NCBI RefSeq assembly: GCF_023715565.1
Contig: NZ_JAMBOJ010000019.1
Location: 1 to 64,000 of the forward strand
Reading direction: 5' to 3'
Length of the DNA: 64,000 nucleotides
Source of the DNA: Cytobacillus firmus
GTDB lineage: Bacteria > Bacillota > Bacilli > Bacillales > Cytobacillaceae
Part shown: one piece after another, positions 9,971-18,721 of the stretch
Position numbering within the stretch: the first letter of the stretch is position 1
Layout of the letters: each line of letters starts with the position of its first letter
Made by a program: the position numbers and the translations under genes
Notes under the pieces: generated by a model
The model's database searches: none
The model's input: the letters and a program-made list of their open reading frames with translations, nothing else
Told to the model about the DNA's origin: nothing

Positions 9971-11902
9971 CTAATAATCCCCCGGATTCTCAGCCACTCT
10001 CAACACTCTTCCAGGCGAAACATCATTATAAGTCCTTGCTCGCTGCAGCCGTTCTTCAAAGTAAGCATTCAGCTCAGGATCCGTACAAAATACAAAACAG
10101 CCTTTTTGACCTCTAGTCATAAGTGTCCGGTAAGTATTGCGTATAATTTGGTCAGCTACTGCTTGAGCCTTTTCAGGGTCTTTTTTGGCAAGGGTTTTGA
10201 TGCCCTTTAAGGATTGGTCTGTCTTGGCGCGTTTTGTGTAATCAGTGATTACCTGGCTATTTTCATAACGCAAGTCGGGGCCGATGATGACTCCCGTATA
10301 ATCGAATTCTAATCCTTGGGATGTGTGAATGCACCCTGCTTCATTGACTGAATTTGGATCAATTGCCCAAATGCTATCTGAAAGATTCCAGCTTATTTCA
10401 AATTTATGTTCCGGAATGCTGATATCTTTATGCTTCGTATCATAACGGCCGGCAGTTGGCCATTCCCAGCAGTATCCTGCCAGCAATCTGGACTTATTAT
10501 TGATCTGATTAAGTCTCTCAATTTCTCTTAGCATTTCATGCGGGTCATTGTAGATTTGAAAGTCATAATCAACGCCATAATAATGAGAGTTTGCTGTTTC
10601 TTTAATTTGGAGAACATCATCCAGCCAGGATATATAGGCATCTGAACCGTCACAGCGGAATTGGGATGTCAGCTGGCCAGTGATTAATTCAGCATTAGCT
10701 TCCTCTGCAAATTTCTTGATTAAATCGATGCTCCCGATATCTTTCAATGTTACCCTCTGGTTCTCATCGATGAAAAATAAGGTGAATTTGGCAGCATTGA
10801 TTAGCTCCTTAACCTGATTTTCTCCCTGATTTCCGTAAAACCCCGACTTTTGATTTAAACGGTGGGCTTCATCGACAATAATGACATCAAACTCATTTAA
10901 AGTGGATTCCGTAAAGCTGCCGGAGCCCTTAAATAAGTTATCAATCTCTGTTTTGCGGATTGTGCCTTTTAATTTAGAGGCATACACATCTCTCGGAGCA
11001 GAGTTTTTGGAAACATATAGTGTCATAAGCTCCTGGTTTATTAAGTTGACCAGCAGGTTGATCGCCATGACCGATTTACCGGTGCCAGGGCCACCTTCAA
11101 TGACCATCACTTGCTTATCGCCATTTTTGACACATTCGAGGGCGAGATGAAGTGCTTCTTCATAAAATACCTTTTGCTCATCGATCATCACAAACTCTTC
11201 ATTGCCTTTTAACATACTTGTCAGGGAATCCTGCAAAGATTTAGAGGGGCGAATCCGGCCATGCTCAATCTGGTATATGAGCTGATGATGGTCGCCTTTT
11301 TTTACATATTTCTTTATGAAGTCCCTTAGATTTTGGATTTCACCTTTAGTGAATACCGGTGCTTTTTTGAGATGCTCCTCGTAATGAGCATCGATTAGAG
11401 GATCACTCTCCATTTTCCTATAATTATGCAAATAAGCGCACGGTTCCAGCTGTATTTGCTTTGCTTGGACATTTTCGTTGAAATCTTTAATGAGAGCTGC
11501 GTAGGACCAGGCTTGATAGGACGGATGAGGCAGAGTATTCATCCTTCCGCCAACGAATGTCTTCACGACGCCATCCTGTGAGGTTATTTTTTCAACCTCC
11601 GACCATTGTTTAAGCTCTACAATGACTACATGGTCCTGCGCCCCATTACTGCCGGCTACAATGAAGTCTACTCTCTTTGATGTATTAGGAATCTTAAACT
11701 CAATGACCACACTGGCATCATGAGGAATCTCCTTGTCCTGCATTACATTGCACATTCTCTGCAGGGAATTTTCCCATGAGACAATTTCCTGCTTTGATGT
11801 ACGTCCCACTTTTTCCTGATAGGATTGATAAAGGCGTTCAACCAGCAGTTCATTAATTACATCGGATATGAATTCTGTTTTGGTAGTTTCATATATGATC
11901 AT
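9971..11902 (-). CDS. PD-(D/E)XK nuclease fused to DUF2075-type helicase
   Basis: 643 aa. The N-terminal part has a PD-(D/E)XK-like core: E69 (VVIEFK), D79 (RVDFIV), E96-L-K98 (VIVELKQW) and Q130. From about residue 265 there is an SF1-like P-loop NTPase of the DUF2075 (Schlafen-3-like helicase) family with Walker A GGPGTGKS (270-277), Walker B DEAH (344-347), a FFIDENQ motif, TSQFRC and a C-terminal LMTRGQKG motif. A nucleic-acid cleaving/translocating enzyme for repair or defence is the reasonable inference; the substrate is unknown. It starts 16 bp after the MazG-like gene (AAGGAG before the ATG), so the two form an operon. Confidence 0.85.
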   Translation of the reverse strand: MIIYETTKTEFISDVINELLVERLYQSYQEKVGRTSKQEIVSWENSLQRMCNVMQDKEIPHDASVVIEFKIPNTSKRVDFIVAGSNGAQDHVVIVELKQWSEVEKITSQDGVVKTFVGGRMNTLPHPSYQAWSYAALIKDFNENVQAKQIQLEPCAYLHNYRKMESDPLIDAHYEEHLKKAPVFTKGEIQNLRDFIKKYVKKGDHHQLIYQIEHGRIRPSKSLQDSLTSMLKGNEEFVMIDEQKVFYEEALHLALECVKNGDKQVMVIEGGPGTGKSVMAINLLVNLINQELMTLYVSKNSAPRDVYASKLKGTIRKTEIDNLFKGSGSFTESTLNEFDVIIVDEAHRLNQKSGFYGNQGENQVKELINAAKFTLFFIDENQRVTLKDIGSIDLIKKFAEEANAELITGQLTSQFRCDGSDAYISWLDDVLQIKETANSHYYGVDYDFQIYNDPHEMLREIERLNQINNKSRLLAGYCWEWPTAGRYDTKHKDISIPEHKFEISWNLSDSIWAIDPNSVNEAGCIHTSQGLEFDYTGVIIGPDLRYENSQVITDYTKRAKTDQSLKGIKTLAKKDPEKAQAVADQIIRNTYRTLMTRGQKGCFVFCTDPELNAYFEERLQRARTYNDVSPGRVLRVAENPGDY

Positions 11903-11918
11903 AGCCGGCTCCTTATAT

Positions 11919-12215
11919 TCATTTATTGATTGGGTACTTTATTGCGTTTTTCTCCATCTTTTTAAAAACTTCCTCTTCTAAGTCTATATCCATTTTATCG
12001 GCCAACTGCAGCAGATAGATAAGGACATCTGCCATCTCTTCCTTAATGTTTTCAGCTGATGATTCCAAGGCCTCTTCACTGCCTTTCCATTGAAAGTTTT
12101 CAAGCAGTTCATTGGCCTCAAGAGAAATGGAAATAGCCAAATCCTTCTCATTATGATAAGGCTGCCAGCCTCTCTCATCCCGAAACTGTGTGATTTTCTC
12201 TATCATTTTTTTCAT
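11919..12215 (-). CDS. MazG-like nucleotide pyrophosphohydrolase
   Basis: 98-aa all-alpha NTP pyrophosphohydrolase. The metal-binding pattern is clear: E-A-N-E-L (about 32-36) and E-E-x-A-D-V-x-x-Y (about 60-69), as in the MazG/dUTPase superfamily of house-cleaning enzymes that cleave NTPs or dNTPs to NMP and PPi. The start at 12215 has CCGGAGG 7-8 bp upstream; the ATG 21 bp further upstream lacks one. It is the first gene of a two-gene unit with the nuclease-helicase. Whether it trims dNTP pools during a nuclease response or removes modified nucleotides cannot be told from sequence. Confidence 0.85.
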   Translation of the reverse strand: MKKMIEKITQFRDERGWQPYHNEKDLAISISLEANELLENFQWKGSEEALESSAENIKEEMADVLIYLLQLADKMDIDLEEEVFKKMEKNAIKYPINK

Positions 12216-12317
12216 AAAAGAACCTCCGGACAGCATATTATTACAATTACTAGTTTATCATTATGGCTTTGATAAGCGGTATAGCAACCTTTTTCAAAGG
12301 CACTTTTTACACTATTT

Positions 12318-13095
12318 ATGCCGAAATTCCTATTCAACTACATCCCAGAGTCTATTAAGATGGAAATAGAAGAAAATGGAATTCATAATGCAGAGCTGAT
12401 TTTGTTGAAGGTTTTAGAAGCAGATTCATTGTTGGCAGGAATCGACGAGACGAGCAATAAATTTGACCTATGAGCTGGGCCGAACCATCATGGGCCCATT
12501 TAGTCCGCTGTATTTAGGAAGTGAATTGCTGTTTAACCGTAACCAGCTGCTCGAAAACCAAAGGAAGCACCAGGAATTTTATTTGGATATTATAAATGAC
12601 CCTATAGGAAAAGTGCGAAAGGCTCTGGATATGCTAGCATTGGCTGGTAGTGGACTTACCGGGGGACCTTGTGCCTTATAATGTAATTAATGATCCGTTG
12701 ACGAAGATTAAGACGGTGACTGATGATGTGTTTGGGGTTAAGGGTAACTTTGCTAATAAGAATTTTGCTTCTAGAGATTTACTAGGGTCTCATTACGAAA
12801 AGCATGCCGTTAAAAACAATGAATTCCATGGTGCTTATAGTAATGCAGATGAATATATGCAAGGTGCAAGGGATGTTATGAGCAGTGGCACAAAGGTAGA
12901 GTATCAATATAAAGGTGAAACTCGAACAGGCACGTGAAGTTTATGGGTAACTCTCGTAAGGGAGAAGCAAAATTTGAGTTTGTAAGAACCAATGCCAATG
13001 GTGATGTTACCACATACCATGTCAAACGTGGTGAGGACTTATGGAAATTGCTAAATAACAATAAACGCGATAAAACAATTAATCCTATGGAATAA
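12318..13095 (+). pseudogene. Frameshifted C-terminal relic of an LXG-type polymorphic toxin
   Basis: Three overlapping frames together read as one protein. Frame A (12318-12473) ends in NKFDL; frame B (from about 12463) continues TYELGRTIMGPFSPLYLGSE, a pre-toxin region typical of Bacillus LXG/YeeF-like toxins. At about 12660 the frame shifts again to one reading NDPLTKIKTVTDDVFGVKGN and a toxin-like HYEKHAVKNNEFHGAY segment. After a stop near 12937 a third shift (from 12934) completes the C terminus with KFEFVRTNANGDVTTYHVKRG. The LXG N terminus is missing. The final domain has a KH...Y...T-Y pattern reminiscent of small nuclease toxins, but I cannot name it. Confidence 0.75.
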
Positions 13096-13109
13096 GGAGA
13101 GTTCTTTTC

Positions 13110-13493
13110 ATGCAATATACTGCAGAATTAATAGAAATAAGTCCTTTAATTGAAGAAGAAGCTGTACTTGAAATTAATGGACAAAGAATAGTTGCTTTTA
13201 TCAATAACTGTCCTTTTGAGATAATTCAAGGAGGACATTACTCAGTAGAAATGGAATTGGCTATACTTGATGACTTCGTAATTTCTAAGATTGATTCAGG
13301 TGAAAAAGGTATTGAACAGATAGGAGATAGTTTTTCGCATTTTATAAGAGGTACCTTGAATATTGATACTGGCAATATAGACGCAGGCATAATATTCGAG
13401 GTAGATAGAGAATTTCTTTTCGACTATGGATATCTTCATAATCAAAACGTGCAAATTCGGGTAGATAGATTAAGCGTTGATTTTATTGGGTGA
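13110..13493 (+). CDS. Putative immunity protein of the adjacent toxin relic
   Basis: 127-aa acidic, soluble, beta-rich protein of no family I recognise. It starts 14 bp after the last codon of the toxin relic, behind a good AAGGAG site, which is the standard place for the immunity gene of a polymorphic toxin. The frame is intact while the toxin is broken, so it may be kept as an orphan immunity gene protecting against neighbours' toxins. The function is inferred only from position, size and composition. Confidence 0.65.
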   Translation: MQYTAELIEISPLIEEEAVLEINGQRIVAFINNCPFEIIQGGHYSVEMELAILDDFVISKIDSGEKGIEQIGDSFSHFIRGTLNIDTGNIDAGIIFEVDREFLFDYGYLHNQNVQIRVDRLSVDFIG

Positions 13494-13504
13494 TATTGTG
13501 AACG

Positions 13505-13540
13505 AACCTTGATTGGCTAAATGCCTTTCAAGGTTTTTTC
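13505..13540 (+). terminator. Terminator after the immunity gene
   Basis: AACCTTGA (13505-13512) pairs with TCAAGGTT (13528-13535), followed by six T. It closes the toxin/immunity transcript. Confidence 0.7.
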
Positions 13541-13583
13541 TTGAACCTGAAACAGTGCCTGATAGGGGCCAGACCACTTTTTA

Positions 13584-14150
13584 TTAATTAGCTAAGCTTA
13601 CCTTACCTAAATAAACCTCTAATCTTCTAAGAGATGCCAAGCTAATAACAACCCAAATCCAGCTATAAAAAATAGAAAATAAGAATATCAAAACTACCGT
13701 TTGAAAATGAAATGTTTGAGAAATACCAGGCCCTAATACAGGAAAATGTATTCCGTATAATAAGATTAAAATCCCCATCGATAAGAAAAAAGCTCCACAT
13801 ACAATTATGTTTATTCTTCTCTCAATAAAGTGCAAGGCTAGCCCAATTCCCAATCCTAACAAGCCGGTAGTGAATGGGAAAATAATAAGCTCACTTGGCA
13901 TAAGTATAAATAAGGATATAATCGTCACCGTATAAGCAGCAAGTCCGAGAGACTTTGAAAAGATAGTACAAAAAATAATAGGAGCAGTTGCCAATGGGCT
14001 CAAAAAATAGCCAATAATCGGAACAGCACCCCCTGCTATGTGAAAGATTGTTGCTAAACTGCTAAGAATGGAGCCGAAGACTATTTGTTTTATTTTAGGC
14101 ATGTCTTTGAAAGTACGATGAAGAGATTTGACGTCTATGGAAACAGACAT
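13584..14150 (-). CDS. Polytopic membrane protein of unknown function
   Basis: 188 aa with about five to six hydrophobic helices (about residues 22-45, 47-70, 75-92, 95-110, 115-140, 148-172), the loops short and the C terminus basic (RRLEVYLGK). The helix-rich 20-kDa layout resembles substrate-binding S components of ECF transporters, but no diagnostic motif is visible, so I leave the function open. The ATG at 14150 is chosen because AGAGGTG lies five bases upstream; a GTG at 14159 forms part of that ribosome site. It stands alone and divergent from the acetolactate-synthase-like gene. Confidence 0.65.
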   Translation of the reverse strand: MSVSIDVKSLHRTFKDMPKIKQIVFGSILSSLATIFHIAGGAVPIIGYFLSPLATAPIIFCTIFSKSLGLAAYTVTIISLFILMPSELIIFPFTTGLLGLGIGLALHFIERRINIIVCGAFFLSMGILILLYGIHFPVLGPGISQTFHFQTVVLIFLFSIFYSWIWVVISLASLRRLEVYLGKVSLAN

Positions 14151-14305
14151 GGGCTTCACCTCTTTTATCCTTTAATACTTGGCAAAGGGACACCCTAGGC
14201 ACTCTTTGCAGATATTCGAACGCCCTTTCCAACCAGGATTAAAGGGTTATTTTACTATGTAATGGGAAAAATAAGTAAAATTCTGTTCTGGAAAAGAGGA
14301 GTTGT

Positions 14306-15892
14306 ATGAAAGCAACAGATTTACTTGTTCAATGTTTAGAGAATGAGGGAGTCGAATACATTTTTGGAATGGTGGGGAAGGAAACTCTGGACCTGGTTCA
14401 TTCATTGTCAAAGTCAAAAATTAAGTTTGTAAATGTTCGTCATGAACAGGGTGCCGCTTTTATGGCTGATATCTATGCCCGATTATCGAAAAAGACTGGT
14501 GTCTGCACAGCAACATTAGGGCCCGGTGCTGCTAACCTGCTGACAGGCATTTCAAGCGCTCAATTGGACCATTCTCCAGTTGTAGCCATTACAGGGCAAG
14601 CGGGCTTTGAAAAGCAGCATCAGGAATCCCATCAATATATTGATATCGTTAAAGTATTTGAGCCTGTAACAAAGTGGAGTGTACAAATAAAAGATGCTCA
14701 AACGATCCCAAAGATCATTAGAAGGGCATTTAGACTGGCACAAATGGAGAAAAAAGGAGCTGTTTTGATTGAGTTACCAGAGAATTTAGCTGCACAGATG
14801 GTACCTAATCGCCCACTTCCTGTTACCCCTATTCCAACAAGTACCCCTGATTCACAAGCTCTGGACAGTGTTTGCTCTTTATTAGGGCAATATCAAAAAC
14901 CGCTGATCATCGCAGGCAATGGGGTGATCAGGCAGGGAGCGGTAAAGGAATTCGCAGCATTTGCGGAAAAGCTGAGATCTCCTGTTATCCATAGTTTTAT
15001 GGCAAAAGGGGTGTTACCTAAAGATCATCCGCAAAACTTTTTTACTTTTGGATTCAGTGAACAGGATGAAGTTTTACCAATTATAGAGGAAGCGGATCTG
15101 TTAATTGTCATAGGGTATGACTTTGTTGAAAAACCTCCAAAGGATTGGAATAAAAAGCAGCGTCCCGTTTTACATATCGATTCACTTCCTGCCGAAATGG
15201 ATGAATACTATCCTTTAAAAGGAGAATTGGCTGGTGATTTGTATCAGACTTTACAGGAACTCAATAAACTGGATATTCCGTCAAAGCCATGGGTTCCGGC
15301 CGGGAATGTAAAAGAACAGATTAAATCTGCTTACCAAATTGATACAGATTTCCAAAAAAATCAATTTTTAACGATAAGTAATGTCTTAAAGGTTATTGAA
15401 ACAATCTCAACAGAACAAACCATAATCCTTTCTGATGTAGGTGCCCACAAGATATCTATTGCCCGCACTTTCCAGCCTAAACAAGCAGGCCGGCTGATTA
15501 TATCCAATGGATTAGCCTCAATGGGAGTTGCCATTCCAGGTGCCATTGGTGCCAAATTAGCTTGCCCGGATGCACCGGTGATTTGTATCACTGGAGATGG
15601 AGGGGCCCTGATGAATATAACCGAATTGGAAACCGCTAAACGATTAGGCCTATCGTTTGTCATCATTGTGTTAAATAACGGTGAATTACAATTAGAAAAA
15701 CAAATGATGCAGGCAAAATTCAATAGCAGCTTTGGAACTGCTTTTGGCAACCCTGATTTTGCGCAATTGGCCAGCAGTTTTGGCGTGAAGGGCATACGGC
15801 CAAAGCAATTGAATGAATTACAACACGGATTAGAGGAAGCTATAAAGCAGACAAGTGACATAACCTTGATTGATGTTCAACTGGATGGATAA
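14306..15892 (+). CDS. Acetolactate-synthase-like ThDP-dependent enzyme
   Basis: 528-aa member of the acetolactate synthase large-subunit family. It has the N-terminal pyrimidine-binding domain with catalytic E47 (RHEQGAAFMA), a central domain, and the C-terminal ThDP/Mg site GDGG...N (ITGDGGALMN, then LNNGEL). Acetolactate synthases condense two pyruvates with CO2 loss. No regulatory small subunit, ketol-acid reductoisomerase or acetolactate decarboxylase is adjacent, so this is probably a catabolic (AlsS-like) or reassigned ThDP enzyme rather than the biosynthetic IlvB. Start at 14306 with AGAGGAG upstream. It ends just before the convergent sugar-dehydrogenase-like gene. Confidence 0.8.
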   Translation: MKATDLLVQCLENEGVEYIFGMVGKETLDLVHSLSKSKIKFVNVRHEQGAAFMADIYARLSKKTGVCTATLGPGAANLLTGISSAQLDHSPVVAITGQAGFEKQHQESHQYIDIVKVFEPVTKWSVQIKDAQTIPKIIRRAFRLAQMEKKGAVLIELPENLAAQMVPNRPLPVTPIPTSTPDSQALDSVCSLLGQYQKPLIIAGNGVIRQGAVKEFAAFAEKLRSPVIHSFMAKGVLPKDHPQNFFTFGFSEQDEVLPIIEEADLLIVIGYDFVEKPPKDWNKKQRPVLHIDSLPAEMDEYYPLKGELAGDLYQTLQELNKLDIPSKPWVPAGNVKEQIKSAYQIDTDFQKNQFLTISNVLKVIETISTEQTIILSDVGAHKISIARTFQPKQAGRLIISNGLASMGVAIPGAIGAKLACPDAPVICITGDGGALMNITELETAKRLGLSFVIIVLNNGELQLEKQMMQAKFNSSFGTAFGNPDFAQLASSFGVKGIRPKQLNELQHGLEEAIKQTSDITLIDVQLDG

Positions 15893-15925
15893 GAAGGGGA
15901 CGATTAGCTCCGCTTTTTTTCAGGC

Positions 15926-17335
15926 CTATGGAACAATTTCAAAAACAGTCCCTTGGTTAAAGTCAGTCACTCTCATAGAACCATTTACCCCTAAAAATAA
16001 TCTGGTTTGATCCTGGTTAGATCCCAGACTGACATAAAAAGCAGGCTGGGAGCCAAATGGATCATCGATATCAATCATACTGTAATCATTCAGTACGCCA
16101 TCTGTTCTTACTCTGGTATAAGCTAAAACTCCTCTAGCAGGAGGCTGAGCTCCTTTCCGAACAAGGTCGGTAAACAAAACAGCTCCCGTTAAATCGGGGA
16201 TTTCATACCCCATATAAGGCACGACTCCTGTAAGGGCAGTTCCTTCAAACTTATCGGGTCTGGGATCCTGGTGATAATAACAGGTTAATGGCGGAAGACG
16301 AATCACTGAAGTTTTGATGGCTTCATTGTAAAAAGCCAGTGTTTTCTCATCCAGACTTGAATCATTCGCGCAGCCCTTTATAAACGATGTGGGAAGTGCA
16401 CCTTCCCATCCCCGCCAGCCAAAGTTAATCAATCCCCTTTGGTTAGGTTCAGTGTTCCGTAAAGAAGCTTGAGTGAGCTGGGTAACAGGTATGGGTTTAT
16501 AATGAATAAATGAAAAAATGGATTCTACTAAATCCTGTCCGACATTTCCTGCGTATTTTATATATTGATAGTTAAATCTTTGAAATGAAATGCCAGGAAT
16601 ATTGCGAACCCCTTTGGCCATTACCGAAAGGGACTCCTGAATAAGAACAGGCAGCTCATCAAAACGTGTGACAGCGGGTGGGTTAGCGATAAAAATATTC
16701 TGAGATACGTCAATTTCAATGATTTTACCTGCAATCTCCATAAGATCCTGACTTAAATTAAAAGGATCATAGCCTGATCCGCCATCACCGGTTGTTAAAA
16801 CAAGTTTTCCCGATTCAGGTGAAAAGTTTAAGCTATTGACCCCATTATGATTGGCAAAAGGTCTTCTTAAGTTAAGCAAGGTCCGCCGTTTTTGGGGACC
16901 GTTTGATTGTAAAATCCATTCTTCAACTGTATCAATATGATCAAATTGAGTATTTCTATTTTCCCACCTCAGGTTTAACGTTTTAGGATCACACGGGTCA
17001 GGTTTAAAAGAATCCTGCAATGCACCAGGTCCTTGTGTCCCATTTACGGAATAATGAAGATAAAACAGCCCGTTATAATAAAAATTCGGGTGAAATGCCA
17101 GCCCCAGCAATCCCCGCTCATCATACCCGCCACCAGAAGCTCCCAGTTCGATTACGTTCGGCCGAATATCTAAAAAGGTTCGAATATCTCCTCTTACTAT
17201 GTAAAAGATCTCCCCCACCTGGGTTGCAATAAACAATCTTTCAACAGAGTCACCCGGAAGTTTAGCTGTTCTTAAAACGGTAGGCAAATTAATCCTGCTG
17301 ACAATGGGCCGTAAACGAACCCTTACTTTTTTCAA
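15926..17335 (-). CDS. PQQ-dependent sugar dehydrogenase-like (GSDH) beta-propeller
   Basis: 469-aa protein of the glucose/sorbosone dehydrogenase family: a six-bladed beta-propeller with the family landmarks DERGLLGLAFHPNF (near residue 73), the catalytic-histidine segment FANHNGVNSL (near 160) and TTGDGGSGYDPFN (near 184). Homologues oxidise aldoses with PQQ. No signal peptide is visible and no PQQ biosynthesis gene is nearby, so the enzyme activity is uncertain. AAGGAG lies one base before a GTG (17344) and ten bases before a TTG (17335); I prefer the TTG, giving MKKVRVRLRPIVS. Confidence 0.75.
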   Translation of the reverse strand: MKKVRVRLRPIVSRINLPTVLRTAKLPGDSVERLFIATQVGEIFYIVRGDIRTFLDIRPNVIELGASGGGYDERGLLGLAFHPNFYYNGLFYLHYSVNGTQGPGALQDSFKPDPCDPKTLNLRWENRNTQFDHIDTVEEWILQSNGPQKRRTLLNLRRPFANHNGVNSLNFSPESGKLVLTTGDGGSGYDPFNLSQDLMEIAGKIIEIDVSQNIFIANPPAVTRFDELPVLIQESLSVMAKGVRNIPGISFQRFNYQYIKYAGNVGQDLVESIFSFIHYKPIPVTQLTQASLRNTEPNQRGLINFGWRGWEGALPTSFIKGCANDSSLDEKTLAFYNEAIKTSVIRLPPLTCYYHQDPRPDKFEGTALTGVVPYMGYEIPDLTGAVLFTDLVRKGAQPPARGVLAYTRVRTDGVLNDYSMIDIDDPFGSQPAFYVSLGSNQDQTRLFLGVNGSMRVTDFNQGTVFEIVP

Positions 17336-17500
17336 CAGCTTCACGCTCCTTGTATTTACCTTCTTATAAAAATAATATGAATCGACGTGATCTGTTATTA
17401 CCGGCCTATTCCGAGGTGAAGGGGAAAGGGCATTGCTCCGTTTCTTGGTGGAAAGAGTGAAGTCCGCATTTTTTTGTTAATTGACGGAGCTTTCACACTA

Positions 17501-18046
17501 CTAGTTCGTGGATCTTACTCCGCATATGTTGAGTATATAAACCATAGCCAGAGGAATAACACTCAGGTTTTTTAGAAAGTATACACAGGCATTATAGGCG
17601 GCATTAGGATCCTGCGGGCTTATGCCCATCCATGTGATGAAGGGTAGAAAAAGTGCGCTGATTATGATGATTATTCCATTTCCTAATCCATATAACAGAA
17701 CGATGAAGGCTGTAATTTGAGCAATAAAACCATATGGCCAGTTTTTATTAAAAGTATGGGAACACGAATTGGCGAGCTTTTCCCAAAAACTTTTTTGCTG
17801 GAGTTCTCTTATACTAGCGCCTGACAGGATGCTGATAATCAGCAGGAAGAGAAAGGCCCTCGTAATTCCAACAATCCCTTCTAACCAAAGTGGTGTATCT
17901 GAATTCCACATTTGATATGCGCGGATGATAGAAGGAATAAGCGAAACTATCACTAAAGCTAAATGGCTGTAGAAAAAGAGAATAGAGGATAGGAAAGTTT
18001 TTATCCCTATTTTTCCAAAGTGCTCAAATCCTAAAGTTTTAATAAT
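17501..18046 (-). CDS. Membrane protein B of a tandem paralogous pair
   Basis: Hydrophobic protein with about four transmembrane helices. The first classical start, GTG at 17953, would cut through the first helix; the frame stays open and protein-like upstream to 18069, with a GAAGGGA ribosome site and ATT codons at 18046/18043. Read from there the protein is about 181 aa, the same size as the upstream neighbour (180 aa), and the two align: FYFTHHLLLL...ITRFYQV with LFFYSHLALV...IIRAYQM, and FKNLFLIPVGVIYLL with LKNLSVIPLAMVYIL. Function unknown. It lies just after its paralogue in one operon divergent from a MarR regulator. Confidence 0.6.
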   Translation of the reverse strand: MIKTLGFEHFGKIGIKTFLSSILFFYSHLALVIVSLIPSIIRAYQMWNSDTPLWLEGIVGITRAFLFLLIISILSGASIRELQQKSFWEKLANSCSHTFNKNWPYGFIAQITAFIVLLYGLGNGIIIIISALFLPFITWMGISPQDPNAAYNACVYFLKNLSVIPLAMVYILNICGVRSTN

Positions 18047-18069
18047 ATCAGGTCCCTTCTTTAAGGTAA

Positions 18070-18612
18070 TTAGATAATTTTAATAATGGTTAATAGATAA
18101 ATGACTCCAACAGGGATCAGGAATAAATTCTTAAAGCTTAATATCAGTGCGGAGTGAATAGTCTCCCTATGGGTATGATGAGGAAATGCTTTTTTTGTCC
18201 TTTTTTTCGATATAACTATAAGCAATAGAATGTTATACATTCCAAAGATGATGGCATATCCAATAAGATCCCAGATTAATTGATCGAAATCAATAAAATG
18301 GAAGCCCTGAATGATGTTACTCCACTCATGTTTAGAAAATATATTCTCCATAGATCTGTCATTGCCAATAAACACGATTAATGAATATTGCAGCAGTCTA
18401 CATAACCACACTCCTATTTCGATAAGCCCATAATATTTGATGCTTCGTTTATTTATTACCTGGTAGAATCGGGTAATTGAAATGGGTATTGAAAGAAGTA
18501 AAAGCAAATGGTGGGTAAAATAAAATTTATTGGACCAAACAAATACTTGAAATCCTTCCTTTATAGGCAGCAGAATGCTATAGGAAAAGATATTTATATA
18601 ATCGTCTGGCAT
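18070..18612 (-). CDS. Membrane protein A of a tandem paralogous pair
   Basis: 180 aa with about four transmembrane helices (about residues 32-50, 65-85, 115-140, 160-178) and a basic cytoplasmic loop (SKKRTKKAFPHHTHRE). No family recognised. The ATG at 18612 is preferred because GAGGAGGTGA precedes it; a GTG at 18621 is inside that ribosome site. It is the first gene of a two-gene unit whose second member is a diverged copy of it, and it is divergent from a MarR-type regulator that probably controls it. A membrane stress or efflux accessory role is possible but not shown. Confidence 0.65.
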   Translation of the reverse strand: MPDDYINIFSYSILLPIKEGFQVFVWSNKFYFTHHLLLLLSIPISITRFYQVINKRSIKYYGLIEIGVWLCRLLQYSLIVFIGNDRSMENIFSKHEWSNIIQGFHFIDFDQLIWDLIGYAIIFGMYNILLLIVISKKRTKKAFPHHTHRETIHSALILSFKNLFLIPVGVIYLLTIIKII

Positions 18613-18656
18613 TATTGTCACCTCCTCATTATTTTCTTATAATTTATTTATGCTTA

Positions 18657-18697
18657 AAAATAAAGTATCTCCAAAATAAAGTATCTCTAATTTAGAG
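18657..18697. promoter_or_regulatory. Direct repeats and palindrome between membrane-protein operon and marR
   Basis: Two exact 15-bp copies of AAAATAAAGTATCTC (18657-18671 and 18673-18687, 16-bp period) run into a perfect palindrome CTCTAA-T-TTAGAG (18685-18697), 24 bp before the marR start. The TATCTC half-site recurs in the perfect palindrome near the second MarR gene of this window (61731-61746). Likely the operator of the divergent MarR regulator. Confidence 0.6.
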
Positions 18698-18721
18698 TTA
18701 ATTTTATATTAGAAGGGTCTG

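Noticed and set aside
14151-14305. Possible T-box or other riboswitch before the acetolactate-synthase-like gene
   Set aside because: Only a short CCCTTT/AAAGGG hairpin is visible; no T-box sequence or antiterminator arrangement.
15361-15861. 166-codon minus-strand frame inside the acetolactate-synthase-like gene
   Set aside because: Shadow of a conserved enzyme domain, no ribosome site.
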